From Paludibacteraceae bacterium (GTDB lineage: Bacteria > Bacteroidota > Bacteroidia > Bacteroidales > Paludibacteraceae), in NCBI GenBank assembly GCA_017457295.1, contig JAFTHS010000056.1:1-38745 (forward strand): a DNA stretch of 38,745 bases, read 5' to 3'. The notes beneath the pieces were generated by a model. That model saw only the letters and a program-made list of their open reading frames with translations. It searched no databases and was not told where the DNA came from. Both the position numbers and the translations under genes were made by a program. Every line of letters starts with the position of its first letter. The stretch's first letter is position 1. Below, piece after piece: positions 26,952-36,553 of the stretch.

Positions 26952-27734
26952 CTAATGCTTATATACTACTAACCAATTGGTTGGATATGAATGGGTCTTC
27001 GGATGAATGATATGCAGTTGATTGTCAGCATCGCGGTAGAAAGAATGATTCCAACCAGATCCCATATCCATATACAATGCATTCTCTACACCATACGCAA
27101 GCAGCAGATCCAAGTATTCACTATAAGGCATCTCATCTTTATTAGCAATCACCATATATCGGTCACCTTTATGACAAATCGAACGGAAATGCTCGCTGCG
27201 TTCAAGTGGCTGAATACAAGGCGAAAAGACCTCTCCATCCTTAATCACCCTATGCTGCGTAAATGCCATACCCTTTTTTAGTGTCGTCTTTTCTAACAAA
27301 AGATTATTGGGTATAGAATGAAAGCCCTTGGGCAACATTCTTCCCAATGAATCTATTCCCTGCCATACAAACAATGCATAACGCTCCGCAAAGGGTATTC
27401 CATCTTTATCCTCAGTATATCCTTCATATAAAACTCCATTCGATATATGCTGACCAAGGATATTCGTATGATCAAAATAATCAAGGCATTTACCAGTGAA
27501 AGCAGCTGCAGCACAAAAGACCACATTCTCATTTGCGGTGTCAGGCATTTGCCCACAAGCTAAATCGAGTGGAAAATCTGTAATATCATAGATAATAAGT
27601 TGTTGGGTTGTATCAACCAACATAGAACGATTGGATTGCATGGTAGATTCATCTTTGTTTAACGACCTTCCTATAACAGCAATTATAGCTGCTAATAGGA
27701 TAACCGCGAGTGTTCGATAAAGCGTTTTTTTCAT
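26952..27734 (-). CDS. Phosphodiester-glycosidase-like (DUF2233/NAGPA-type) membrane-anchored protein, 260 aa
   Basis: A hydrophobic N-terminal segment (about residues 5-22) suggests a signal anchor, so the rest is periplasmic. The body contains VVFCAAAAFTG, FHSIPNNLLL and MDMGSGWNHSFYRDADNQL, and ends with TNWLVVYKH. This pattern (buried strand, late acidic-glycine motif, terminal NWLVV) resembles the phosphodiester glycosidase/DUF2233 fold, but the match is by eye and moderate. It is the last gene of the envelope operon, 4 nt after the ABC exporter. The frame opens further upstream to 27764, inside the exporter gene; the ATG at 27734 fits the signal anchor better. Confidence 0.65.
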   Translation of the reverse strand: MKKTLYRTLAVILLAAIIAVIGRSLNKDESTMQSNRSMLVDTTQQLIIYDITDFPLDLACGQMPDTANENVVFCAAAAFTGKCLDYFDHTNILGQHISNGVLYEGYTEDKDGIPFAERYALFVWQGIDSLGRMLPKGFHSIPNNLLLEKTTLKKGMAFTQHRVIKDGEVFSPCIQPLERSEHFRSICHKGDRYMVIANKDEMPYSEYLDLLLAYGVENALYMDMGSGWNHSFYRDADNQLHIIHPKTHSYPTNWLVVYKH

Positions 27735-27738
27735 GGGA

Positions 27739-29583
27739 CTATGAATTAGATTGTTGCATTTCAATCAATCGACGATAGTAACCACTAAGGGCCATGAGCT
27801 GATCATGAGTTCCTTGCTCCACTATTTGTCCCTCGTGCAGCACACATATGAGATCCGCATTGCGAATTGTACTCAAACGGTGAGCAACGACGAGCGTTGT
27901 ACGATCCTTCATAAGGTTCTCTAGAGCCTCTTGCACCAATTTCTCCGATTCAGTGTCCAATGCAGAAGTGGCCTCATCAAGAATCAAAATAGGTGGATTC
28001 TTGAGAATAGCACGAGCAATCGATATACGTTGGCGCTGCCCTCCACTCAATCGTGAACCACGATCGCCAATTGTGGTCTGGTATTGCTCTGGCGTAGCCA
28101 TAATGAAATCATCTGCATTAGCAATACGTGCCGCCTGTCGAACCTCTTCCATAGTGGCCGATTCAACACCAAAAGTAATGTTATTATAAAAGGTGTCATT
28201 GAAAAGAATGGCCTCTTGATTCACATTACCCATCAACGCACGCAAATCAAAAGTCTTTACCTCACGAATATCTACTCCATCAATGGTAATACGTCCTGCA
28301 GTGGTATCATAGAAACGAGGTAGCAGGTCTGCCATTGTTGTCTTTCCACTACCCGACTGCCCCACTAAAGCAATAGTTTGTCCTTTATGAATATCTAAAT
28401 TAATGTGCTGTAGTACAGGTCGGTCTGCCTGATAGGAAAACGACACATCTTCATATCGTATAACCGACTGAAAATCTGTAATCTGTTTTGGATTATCCGA
28501 TATGCGAATATTGGATTCTGTATCAAGTATCTTATCTATTCGCTCTAACGAAGCCATTCCTCTTCGTATTCCGTAGGTAGCTTTACTCAAATCTTTAGCA
28601 GGATTTATGATAGAGTAAAATATAACCAGATAATAGATAAATGTAGCTGCATCTATTGATGAATGATCACCCAAAATCAGTGTTCCACCAAACCACAATA
28701 ATATGGCTATCAATGCTGTCCCGAAGAATTCAGATACCGGATGCGCAAGATAATAGCGTCGGTTGATGCGATTGAACGTTGCACGGGTAGCATTAATGAG
28801 TTGCATAAAACGCAATGTCAGTTTGCTCTCTGCATTGAATGCTTTTACCACACGCAGGCCACCCAGGGTTTCATCTATTTGGGTAAGAATCTCTGCATTC
28901 TGCTCCTGTCCCTTGGTGGATGCCCTCTTTAATGAACGACCTATTCGTCCGATGAGTAGTCCTGCCACAGGCAAAAGAACAAGCACAAATAGTGTAAGTT
29001 GCCACGAGATAGTAAATAGTGTAATAAGATACACCATAATCATAATTGGATCCTTGAACAACATATCCAATGTGGACATGATACTTGCCTCTACTTCATT
29101 GACATCGTTGGTCATACGCGACATTACATCGCCCTTGCGTTCTTCTGTGAAAAAACCAATAGGCAAACTGACCACTTTTTGGTAGAGTTGGGCACGCAAA
29201 TCACGCAATACTCCCGTTCGTATAGGTACCATAAAGTAGTTGGCTAACCATGCTGTAAGGCACTTACAACCCGTTAGCAAAACTAAACAACCTCCCAAAA
29301 GCAGCAGTACATACTGGCCTCCATGTGCGTCAATCTGTGTTTGTAGAAAATAATAGAGATTATTTTTGAGAATATCAAGCATTTCCTGCATTGAGTTTGC
29401 AGATTCCCATGGCACATATGTAGCTGTGGCCTCAGATAATCCAAATAGAATTTGCAACACAGGAATAATCGTTGCAAAAGAGAAAAGAGACAATATAGTA
29501 GAAAGGATATTAAAAAACAAATTTAATACCACTTGCCACTTATATGGCGGAACAAATCGACGAAGAAGAGAAAAGATGGTCAT
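27739..29583 (-). CDS. ABC exporter, fused membrane and ATPase domains (MsbA-like), 614 aa
   Basis: Half-transporter that acts as a homodimer in the inner membrane. The N-terminal half (about 15-340) has six hydrophobic segments; the C-terminal ATPase shows Walker A GQSGSGKTT (about 405-413), the signature LSGGQRQRISIARAIL (about 513), Walker B ILILDEATSALD and the H-loop VVAHRLSTI. Its place directly after lpxK suggests lipid A or lipid-linked export as for MsbA, but many Bacteroidota exporters look alike, so the substrate is inferred. Confidence 0.93.
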   Translation of the reverse strand: MTIFSLLRRFVPPYKWQVVLNLFFNILSTILSLFSFATIIPVLQILFGLSEATATYVPWESANSMQEMLDILKNNLYYFLQTQIDAHGGQYVLLLLGGCLVLLTGCKCLTAWLANYFMVPIRTGVLRDLRAQLYQKVVSLPIGFFTEERKGDVMSRMTNDVNEVEASIMSTLDMLFKDPIMIMVYLITLFTISWQLTLFVLVLLPVAGLLIGRIGRSLKRASTKGQEQNAEILTQIDETLGGLRVVKAFNAESKLTLRFMQLINATRATFNRINRRYYLAHPVSEFFGTALIAILLWFGGTLILGDHSSIDAATFIYYLVIFYSIINPAKDLSKATYGIRRGMASLERIDKILDTESNIRISDNPKQITDFQSVIRYEDVSFSYQADRPVLQHINLDIHKGQTIALVGQSGSGKTTMADLLPRFYDTTAGRITIDGVDIREVKTFDLRALMGNVNQEAILFNDTFYNNITFGVESATMEEVRQAARIANADDFIMATPEQYQTTIGDRGSRLSGGQRQRISIARAILKNPPILILDEATSALDTESEKLVQEALENLMKDRTTLVVAHRLSTIRNADLICVLHEGQIVEQGTHDQLMALSGYYRRLIEMQQSNS

Positions 29584-29592
29584 ATCTGTGGT

Positions 29593-30561
29593 TTATAATT
29601 TAGTTCTATTAGGTTTATTGTCACTGACATAGCGCAGTATTTCGTGGTCAAATGCTTCTTTATCACTCCCAAAATCTGTTTGAATTGCGATGACATGCAA
29701 CTTCTCAGCCAACAATTCTACTAAAGGTGTTTGCTGCATGCGCATATAATCTTTTTCAGTTGTGACCACACACTCATATTGCTTAGCAGCATTTATAATT
29801 TGTGTAATATCTTTTTGAGTAAAAGTATGATGATCTGGATATTGTAGCAATTGGGTGGATGGATATTGTTGCTTCACATACTCTAATAATGGCATTGGAT
29901 TGGCTATTCCCGTAACTAATAAAGGTACACTCGATAAATTCAAAGGCAGATAGTTAATTGAAGAATAATACAAGTGTTGATAAGATGCCAATTGCAAATT
30001 GTCGCTTACTACTTGTCGATCAATAAGTTGCATAATGGGTGGACATTTTGTTACGACAATGGTATTAGCTCGAATGCTTTGTGAAGGCAAATCGCGCAAT
30101 CTTCCCCATGGCAACATACGATCATTTACATACAAGCGAGAATACGGCGTTAATAGTATATAATACCCACAACGCAATCTACGATGTTGGTATGCATCAT
30201 CTAATATTATACATTGCAGGTCTGGATACAATTGTTGCAATTGCGTCACACCTTTTATTCGATCCGCACATACGGCCATCGGAACGTTTGGAAACTTACA
30301 ATGAATCTGCATTGGTTCATCTCCAATAGTTGCTGCAGTATCATTTTTATCCGCTAAACGAAAACCTCGTGTCGTTCTGCCATATCCACGCGAAAGTACC
30401 GCGATTTGATATGTAGACGAGAGCAATCGAATCAGGTATTCAGTCATAGGCGTCTTTCCCGTTCCTCCTACCGCTAAGTTACCAACAGCAATCGTAGCAA
30501 CATTCACCTCCGTTGAAGAAAGAATATGTTTATCATATAGCATATTACGCACCCATATCAC
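29593..30561 (-). CDS. lpxK: Tetraacyldisaccharide 4'-kinase LpxK, 322 aa from the first standard start
   Basis: Phosphorylates the 4' position of the lipid A precursor at the inner membrane. The Walker A-like motif GNLAVGGTGKTP is at residues 28-39, with later family motifs SRGYGR, GDEP and LDDAYQHR. The frame given begins at a GTG. The 18 codons upstream (to an ATA at 30615) are open and encode KKILNILYIPISWIYGF, which looks like the membrane-associated N-terminal helix of LpxK, yet hold no ATG, GTG or TTG. The true start is therefore probably a non-standard codon close to the sppA stop (30625-30627). Sits between sppA and the exporter in the envelope operon. Confidence 0.94.
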   Translation of the reverse strand: MIWVRNMLYDKHILSSTEVNVATIAVGNLAVGGTGKTPMTEYLIRLLSSTYQIAVLSRGYGRTTRGFRLADKNDTAATIGDEPMQIHCKFPNVPMAVCADRIKGVTQLQQLYPDLQCIILDDAYQHRRLRCGYYILLTPYSRLYVNDRMLPWGRLRDLPSQSIRANTIVVTKCPPIMQLIDRQVVSDNLQLASYQHLYYSSINYLPLNLSSVPLLVTGIANPMPLLEYVKQQYPSTQLLQYPDHHTFTQKDITQIINAAKQYECVVTTEKDYMRMQQTPLVELLAEKLHVIAIQTDFGSDKEAFDHEILRYVSDNKPNRTKL

Positions 30562-30624
30562 AAATCCGTAGATCCATGATATGGGTATATATAATATGTT
30601 TAGAATCTTTTTTATGACGCTATG

Positions 30625-32373
30625 TTACTGAATGGTTACTTCTGGCATAAGTGCCATAATACGTGGTTTGGCTGCAAACTCACGCACTTGCATGATAAGA
30701 CGCTCCTCTGGCGTAGTGCTGTCAAACATCTTGAGCATCTCCTCGAATGGGTCTTTCTTCTCGGGATAATTAACCAACTCATATTCACCCAACTGAGCCA
30801 TTTCAACTGCTTTGTTGATTGCATCGTTGATATTACCCAAACTATCCACTAAACCTATCTCTATGGCATCTTTGCCAAGCCATACTCTACCCTCGCCAAT
30901 CTGCTTAATCTCATCTTGCGACATGTCACGACCGTCTGCACAACGACGGGTAAAGAGGTCATAACCACGCTCTACCATGTTTTGCATAAGAGCAGTCTCT
31001 TGAGGATTCATGCCTCTATAGATAGCATTGACATTCAATGCGGAATGTTTGTTGGTAGATACACCATCAATATCTAAGCCCACTTTCTCGCGGAGTTTGT
31101 TGATATTAGGCACTGTACCAAAAATACCAATAGAACCAGTCAATGTAGTTGGCTCAGCATAGATATAATCCGCGTTGCAAGAGATATAGTAACCACCCGA
31201 TGCTGCATAATCGCCCATAGAAACAACTACTGGAACACCTTTGTCTTGCAACATCTTCATCGCGTGCCAAATTTGCTCGCTCGCATCAGCACTACCACCA
31301 GGACTATTTACACGGAAAACTACTGCTTTTACATCGTCATCCTTATAAATCTTCTTGATGGTTTTCAATATCTTACCCTCTACAATACCTTCGGCACCTT
31401 CATCCGATATAGCACCTTCGGCATAGAGAACAGCTACTTTGTCCTTCGCCTCTATCTTAGTACGCTCTACATTGGTCATCTTGCTAGTAGAGAGTTGCTT
31501 ATAATCTTTGGTACCCGCATAGGTGCGCAAGATAGAATCCATCTCTTGGATATACACCAATGAGTCCACAAAGTTGTATGCCAAGTATTTCTCTTGTGGT
31601 TGCAGCGACATGCACTCATCGGCATAGGTGTTCAATTGCTCCGTAGCGATTTGGCGACTTTGTCCGACTGCCGACTTCATCTCACTCCAGATACCACCCA
31701 GATATTGCTCGGTTTGTTTGCGGTCAGCATCTGACATCGAGGTGCGGAAGTATGGTTCGACTGCTGATTTGAATGTGCCTACTTTGAGTATTTGCATCTC
31801 AATACCAATCTTCTCGAAAAGGCGAGTATAGTACTCTTTTTGTGCGGTCAAGCCGTCCCATGCCAACGCACCCACTGGATTAAAGAAAATTTTATCCGCT
31901 ACAGAAGCAATATAGTAGTTGGTTTGAGAATACGAATCAGCATACGCAATCACAAACTTGCCCGATTGCTTGAAATCAAGGAGTGCATCACGAAGTGCCT
32001 TAGCCGAAGCAGGACCCGCAGATAGCGAACCGCCCTTGAGATAAATACCTAACACTTTGTCGTTGTCCTTTGCCAAAGCAATATTACTGAGCAAATTGCT
32101 CAATCCTACTGTCGTCGTTGATTGACCGTACATCTCTGCAAAGAGCGCATCAAACGGATTCTCCTCGCCTGCTTGCTCTACCAACGTGCCTTTCAAATCA
32201 ATACGATAAATCGTATTTTCTTCCAATTTGGTTTTTGGGGTGGACATCATATCGCCCATCAACAAGCCAAACAAGAAACAAATACCAAAATACAAACCAA
32301 TACCGATAAGGGTCTTGCCTAAGCAACCCATTTTCTTACGAGGTTCTCCCTCTTTTTTTACAAAAATTGCCAT
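30625..32373 (-). CDS. sppA: Signal peptide peptidase SppA, 67-kDa type, 582 aa
   Basis: Inner-membrane serine protease that degrades cleaved signal peptides. One transmembrane segment lies at about 20-41. Tandem S49 domains supply the catalytic lysine (ILKVGTFKSAVEPYFR, Lys202) and serine (GDYAASGGYYIS, Ser392); this split of the dyad between repeats matches the 67K form. Length is close to that of the E. coli enzyme. The gene is third in the envelope operon and is preceded by a 129-bp gap with 11-bp repeats. Confidence 0.95.
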   Translation of the reverse strand: MAIFVKKEGEPRKKMGCLGKTLIGIGLYFGICFLFGLLMGDMMSTPKTKLEENTIYRIDLKGTLVEQAGEENPFDALFAEMYGQSTTTVGLSNLLSNIALAKDNDKVLGIYLKGGSLSAGPASAKALRDALLDFKQSGKFVIAYADSYSQTNYYIASVADKIFFNPVGALAWDGLTAQKEYYTRLFEKIGIEMQILKVGTFKSAVEPYFRTSMSDADRKQTEQYLGGIWSEMKSAVGQSRQIATEQLNTYADECMSLQPQEKYLAYNFVDSLVYIQEMDSILRTYAGTKDYKQLSTSKMTNVERTKIEAKDKVAVLYAEGAISDEGAEGIVEGKILKTIKKIYKDDDVKAVVFRVNSPGGSADASEQIWHAMKMLQDKGVPVVVSMGDYAASGGYYISCNADYIYAEPTTLTGSIGIFGTVPNINKLREKVGLDIDGVSTNKHSALNVNAIYRGMNPQETALMQNMVERGYDLFTRRCADGRDMSQDEIKQIGEGRVWLGKDAIEIGLVDSLGNINDAINKAVEMAQLGEYELVNYPEKKDPFEEMLKMFDSTTPEERLIMQVREFAAKPRIMALMPEVTIQ

Positions 32374-32420
32374 TGTTTTATTATATTAAAAAGTTGATTA
32401 TCTCTTAGTATAGTCTTATC

Positions 32421-32464
32421 TCGTTGCCGTGTCGTTGCCGTCTCGTTGCCGTCTCGTTGCCGTG
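32421..32464. repeat. Four tandem 11-bp repeats between rnhB and sppA
   Basis: TCGTTGCCGTG, TCGTTGCCGTC, TCGTTGCCGTC and TCGTTGCCGTG follow each other without gaps (44 bp). No promoter is visible in this 129-bp gap, so the repeats are probably transcribed as part of the operon mRNA. Confidence 0.9.
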
Positions 32465-32502
32465 TTTATATCGTAACAGTCAGGAAATAGACCTGATATT
32501 GA

Positions 32503-33123
32503 CTACCTAAATAGTCTAAACGTTTTGCGGTGATATGGCGTAATGCCATATTGTCGAATTGCCTCGTAGTGCGCTTTAGTTGGATAACCCATATTGGTAT
32601 CCCAATGATAGTGCGGATATAGTTCATGCAAGCAAAGCATATATTCATCACGATATGTCTTAGCCAACACACTTGCTGCTGCAATTGATAAGTACTTTCC
32701 ATCGCCTTTGACCACCGTGCGTGCAGGAATCTCCATCACTTGCCCCTCGGGAATATAGGGTTTCCACTTATTGCCATCCACTATGATATGCTGAGGCGTA
32801 ACGGATAGTTTGGCTAATGCCCGTTGCATACCTATAATAGAAGCATTCAATATATTTATCCTATCTATTTCTTCCGCTGTCACTTCTACTACTGCCCAAG
32901 ACCTAGCATATTGCTCAATCATCGGACGCAGATAAGAACGCTCTTTATCAGTGAGTTGCTTCGAGTCATTCAGCATCTCCAGCCATGATTGATGTTGTTC
33001 ATCGCAAACTGTCAAAGCATCAAACACTACTGCTGCAGCAAATACACTTCCTGCCAATGGTCCACGACCAGCTTCATCGCACCCTGCTTCTATCACTCCT
33101 TCTATGCAAAATGGTTTAAGCAT
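32503..33123 (-). CDS. rnhB: Ribonuclease HII, 206 aa
   Basis: Cleaves RNA in RNA-DNA hybrids and removes single ribonucleotides from DNA. The signature GCDEAGRGPLAG is at residues 14-25 (Asp16, Glu17), with further acidic metal ligands in IVDGNKW (Asp116) and KGDGKYLSIAAASVLAKTYRD (Asp141). Normal length. It lies 18 nt downstream of tamL and is a frequent passenger gene in envelope operons. Confidence 0.96.
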   Translation of the reverse strand: MLKPFCIEGVIEAGCDEAGRGPLAGSVFAAAVVFDALTVCDEQHQSWLEMLNDSKQLTDKERSYLRPMIEQYARSWAVVEVTAEEIDRINILNASIIGMQRALAKLSVTPQHIIVDGNKWKPYIPEGQVMEIPARTVVKGDGKYLSIAAASVLAKTYRDEYMLCLHELYPHYHWDTNMGYPTKAHYEAIRQYGITPYHRKTFRLFR

Positions 33124-33141
33124 ATTACATCACACATTATA

Positions 33142-35409
33142 TCAAAACGGATAACCGATAGCAAAATGGAAACTCATGTCCTCTTTCCAATTCAACCCAT
33201 TAGGTACAGTACGCCATTGTGTTCCTGCCCAATCATCATACAAACGACTTGGGTCATATAATTTCACACCAAAATCAATACGAAATACGAATATCGAAAA
33301 GTCCAAACGTAATCCCACTCCATACGCCAATGCTAATTGTTTATAAAACTCATTCCAATGGAATTGTCCATGTGGTTGTGTTTCATAATCAAAGATTGTC
33401 CATATATTACCTGCATCCAAAAATGCTGCCAATTCAATAAAAGACCACACTTTGGCACGATACTCCAAATTCATATTCAATCGTATATCACCCGATTGAT
33501 TGTTAAAATCTATTAGGCTGCCAGCGCCACGATATCCACCAGGGCCCAATGTACGAGCAGTCCAACCACGCACTGTGTTTGAGCCTCCAGAGAAATATCG
33601 TTTCTCAAATGGAATACTTTGCGAATTACCATAAGGTACTGCCACACCCAAATCCGCATGATATACTAAGCGATGCGACTCATTAAATATCTGGTTATAT
33701 GTAAAAGACACATCGGCTTTAGCAAATTGCGCAAAGCGTGTTTTAAATAGGGTGTATTTTCCATCCTCATCGGTTGGAAATTTAAACAATTCTGCCAATC
33801 CGAGCATCAAGTTACCTGCAGTTTCGATATTGTAGTTTACATTGCAGAACGAACGATATGGTTGTCTTGCATTAAACGATGAATAATTACCCGAATATCC
33901 CCACCCTACAATAAAGTGATTTTCATACGAATACTTCAATATGTTTGTTGATTGCAAAAATTGTTCACGGAAGGGATCACTAATCCAAGGCAGATACACA
34001 TAACTAATATCCGCTATTTTAAACTGGTGTTGCAGATGCAACGCACGTTGGCGGAATTGGTATTGAAGTCCTGCATTAAATATGGAACGAGTATATTCAT
34101 CTGGGCGATTTTGGTAGTTATAGTTCAAATCTACTGCCAATGCATTCGAGAACTTCAATCCCATGCTTGCTTTACCTTCTATTGCGCGTCCACCATTTTG
34201 TCGCCATTCATAGCTAGCACGTCCATCCAATGTAAACTCTTCTGCACCTCTAAATAAATTGCGGTTGGCATATCCTGCTCCTACGGCTATTCCCCAGTCA
34301 CCTGCGGAATACGTTCCTTCTACTTCTACGGAGACAGAGTTCAACTTGCTACGAGATAATATGACATGACAATCTAGTTCATTGCTTGAAATAGGCTCAA
34401 AATTTATTTCCACGTATTTAATAGGAGCTAATTGATTTAGATTACTATACGCTTGTTCCAAACGTCCCTCGCTAAATTCATCGCCTGGACGTATTGGGCA
34501 ATTTCGTATCAATGCTTTTTCTCGTAGCAGTTTATCCCCCGACCATGTAAACGTATATCCATCTTTCACCGACCTATTCAGCGATGCTCCATCTGGTACT
34601 CGGCTCGCTTCATAATCCATATGAAAGTGTACATGAGCAATCTTATAATGGCGGAATAATTGTTCTTGTTCTTCCACCGACATTGTGTTCACAAAGTCCT
34701 GCAAGCAAATGGTTATATCTACTTGCTTGTTTCCTCTAGTGCTATCCGCCTCAAACTTTATCAGATCTTGATCAAAGTAGTAGCAACCATTTCTTCTCAT
34801 TTCGCTGGCCACACGTTGACGTTCTTGATTCAGCAAGTCGGTATTGAACTGCATTCCTTCTTGAATCAGCGACAATCGAGAGTTTTGTGCTATATCTTGC
34901 AAATCTGTATTAGCAAAATTTACATGATAGTGCCTTATTGTATAAGGGATTTCAGCTGTAACATGATATGTTAGATTTACTTTACGGTCTTTTATCACCA
35001 TCGAGGTATCCACACTTGCGTTAAAATATCCTCTATTTTGCATAGCTAATTGCAACTGCTTTGTACTGCGACCAGCCAGTTCTGATGAGAATATCACAGG
35101 AGCTTCACCTACTTTACGAGCATTTTTGCTTGTCCATTTAGTTGTATCCAGCGATGCCGTATTATAGATTCCCAATTGCAATTTCCAGAAGCCCAAGATT
35201 TCCGTATTCGGTTTTTGCTGCAAATATGTACGTAACTCTGCTGCTGCCACATCTTTAGTGTCTTCCACTTTGATATTCGCCTTATTCAGCAAATATTCGC
35301 CTTGCGGAACAAACTTTGTCGTATTGCAAGCTGTGATTAGCAACACAAAAAACATAGATAACGCTGTTATCTTTCGATTTCTTCGTATGTTGCTCACATT
35401 CTTTATCAT
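33142..35409 (-). CDS. Lipoprotein BamA/TamA-family outer membrane protein (TamL-like), 755 aa
   Basis: Omp85-family protein. A lipoprotein signal with lipobox LITAC (Cys28) is followed by TTKFVPQGEYLLNK, a start typical of Bacteroidota TamL. POTRA-like domains occupy about 35-385 and a 16-strand barrel region follows, with the Omp85-type motif RYFSGGSNTVRGW and a last strand ending in Phe (HFAIGYPF). It probably assists outer membrane protein or lipid insertion together with a TamB partner, which is not in this window. First gene of the six-gene envelope operon, with a promoter at 35469-35500. Confidence 0.92.
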   Translation of the reverse strand: MIKNVSNIRRNRKITALSMFFVLLITACNTTKFVPQGEYLLNKANIKVEDTKDVAAAELRTYLQQKPNTEILGFWKLQLGIYNTASLDTTKWTSKNARKVGEAPVIFSSELAGRSTKQLQLAMQNRGYFNASVDTSMVIKDRKVNLTYHVTAEIPYTIRHYHVNFANTDLQDIAQNSRLSLIQEGMQFNTDLLNQERQRVASEMRRNGCYYFDQDLIKFEADSTRGNKQVDITICLQDFVNTMSVEEQEQLFRHYKIAHVHFHMDYEASRVPDGASLNRSVKDGYTFTWSGDKLLREKALIRNCPIRPGDEFSEGRLEQAYSNLNQLAPIKYVEINFEPISSNELDCHVILSRSKLNSVSVEVEGTYSAGDWGIAVGAGYANRNLFRGAEEFTLDGRASYEWRQNGGRAIEGKASMGLKFSNALAVDLNYNYQNRPDEYTRSIFNAGLQYQFRQRALHLQHQFKIADISYVYLPWISDPFREQFLQSTNILKYSYENHFIVGWGYSGNYSSFNARQPYRSFCNVNYNIETAGNLMLGLAELFKFPTDEDGKYTLFKTRFAQFAKADVSFTYNQIFNESHRLVYHADLGVAVPYGNSQSIPFEKRYFSGGSNTVRGWTARTLGPGGYRGAGSLIDFNNQSGDIRLNMNLEYRAKVWSFIELAAFLDAGNIWTIFDYETQPHGQFHWNEFYKQLALAYGVGLRLDFSIFVFRIDFGVKLYDPSRLYDDWAGTQWRTVPNGLNWKEDMSFHFAIGYPF

Positions 35410-35468
35410 ATCTTCATATTTATTCTACCATGCGATCATAACACTACACGGCACACTATTTCACGCTA

Positions 35469-35500
35469 CAAAGGTACTACAAAAAATACAATTATGCAAG
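35469..35500 (-). promoter_or_regulatory. Promoter of the tamL-rnhB-sppA-lpxK operon
   Basis: Minus strand CTTG (35497-35500), 20-nt spacer, TACCTTTG (35469-35476). Leader of about 55 nt. Confidence 0.77.
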
Positions 35501-35711
35501 AATTTTCACAATTTTATTTTCTTACACATATTTTCCTTTCAAATTCATTAACAATTAACGTACCATGCAACTAACAATACTCCCTTGTTACATATTTTTA
35601 CTGTGCAAAACTCCATCCTATCTTATCCTGACTTTAATTAGTGATTAGTTAGTGATTGACCTTACTTTAAGCAGAGATGAACCTGTTTTTCTCCTATTTT
35701 AAGCACAAAAG
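35501..35711. other. Intergenic region between divergent promoters
   Basis: About 210 bp of AT-rich DNA between two divergent promoters. The only structure I see is an 11-bp tandem duplication at 35638-35659 (TTAGTGATTAG, TTAGTGATTGA). No gene or RNA is recognised. Confidence 0.5.
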
Positions 35712-35743
35712 TTTGCTTATGTGCATTTTTTTTTGTACCTTTG
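35712..35743 (+). promoter_or_regulatory. Promoter of the RNA methyltransferase and GDPD genes
   Basis: TTTG (35712-35715), 20-nt spacer, TACCTTTG (35736-35743). It lies downstream of the first ATG of the open frame (35721), which excludes that start. Confidence 0.82.
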
Positions 35744-35765
35744 TAGTCTAAATAGCAATATTATC

Positions 35766-36536
35766 GTGAATACACATCTTAGTAAAGCACAAATTAAGTG
35801 GGTGCGCAGTTTGCAGCAGAAGAAGTTCCGTGACCAAGAGAACCTATTTGTAGCAGAGGGTGCAAAATGCGTAGAAGAACTGCGCAAAGCGTTTGAATTG
35901 GTATTGCTGGTCACTCCTGAAAATGCTTCGCCTACTGAAATAGAGCAAATGTCATCCTTACGCACACCGCAAGGTATAATTGCTGTATTTCGCAAACCTC
36001 AAGCACTTTCTCACAATCTTTTGACACATCTTCATACTTTTGCTACAGACGCGACAACACCCATAAACAACGATTTGCTTCTTGTGCTTGATGGAATACA
36101 AGATCCTGGTAATTTAGGTACTATCATCCGTACCTGCGATTGGTTTGGGGTTCACAATATAATATGTTCGCGCGACACGGCCGAATGTTATAATCCCAAA
36201 GTAGTCCAAGCTACAATGGGGGCACTCGCACGCGTAAATTTGCATTATGTGGATAATCTTGCACAAACTATTTCTCACTTTCAATCAGCAGGTTATCCCA
36301 TTTACGGCACATTATTAGATGGGCAGAACATGTATCATGCAGATGCTATCCCTGATAAGGGGAAGGGTATTATCATTATGGGCAATGAGGGTAATGGAAT
36401 ATCCATGTCTGTGCGCAAAACGATTACTCATCCTATTTTCATACCCTCCTACCCTGCCAATGTACCTACTTCAGAGAGTTTGAATGTGGGGATTGCCACT
36501 GCAATTGTATTAGCGGAATTTAGAAGACAACCATAA
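35766..36536 (+). CDS. TrmH/SpoU-family RNA methyltransferase, 256 aa
   Basis: SAM-dependent 2'-O-ribose methyltransferase of the SPOUT superfamily. An N-terminal RNA-binding domain (SLQQKKFRDQENLFVAEGAKCVEEL) precedes the knotted domain with motif 1 DPGNLGTIIRT (about 112-122), motif 2 GNEGNGIS (about 204) and motif 3 SLNVGIATAIVLAEF. The start is taken as GTG at 35766, about 17 nt after the expected transcription start. RNA target (rRNA or tRNA) not determined. Followed by two GDPD genes at 17-19 bp spacing. Confidence 0.92.
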   Translation: MNTHLSKAQIKWVRSLQQKKFRDQENLFVAEGAKCVEELRKAFELVLLVTPENASPTEIEQMSSLRTPQGIIAVFRKPQALSHNLLTHLHTFATDATTPINNDLLLVLDGIQDPGNLGTIIRTCDWFGVHNIICSRDTAECYNPKVVQATMGALARVNLHYVDNLAQTISHFQSAGYPIYGTLLDGQNMYHADAIPDKGKGIIIMGNEGNGISMSVRKTITHPIFIPSYPANVPTSESLNVGIATAIVLAEFRRQP

Positions 36537-36553
36537 AAACAAAACGTACTACC

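Noticed and set aside
35721..35765. ATG start for the RNA methyltransferase at 35721
   Set aside because: It lies upstream of the -7 box of the gene's promoter; the added residues MHFFLYLCSLNSNII do not resemble the family.
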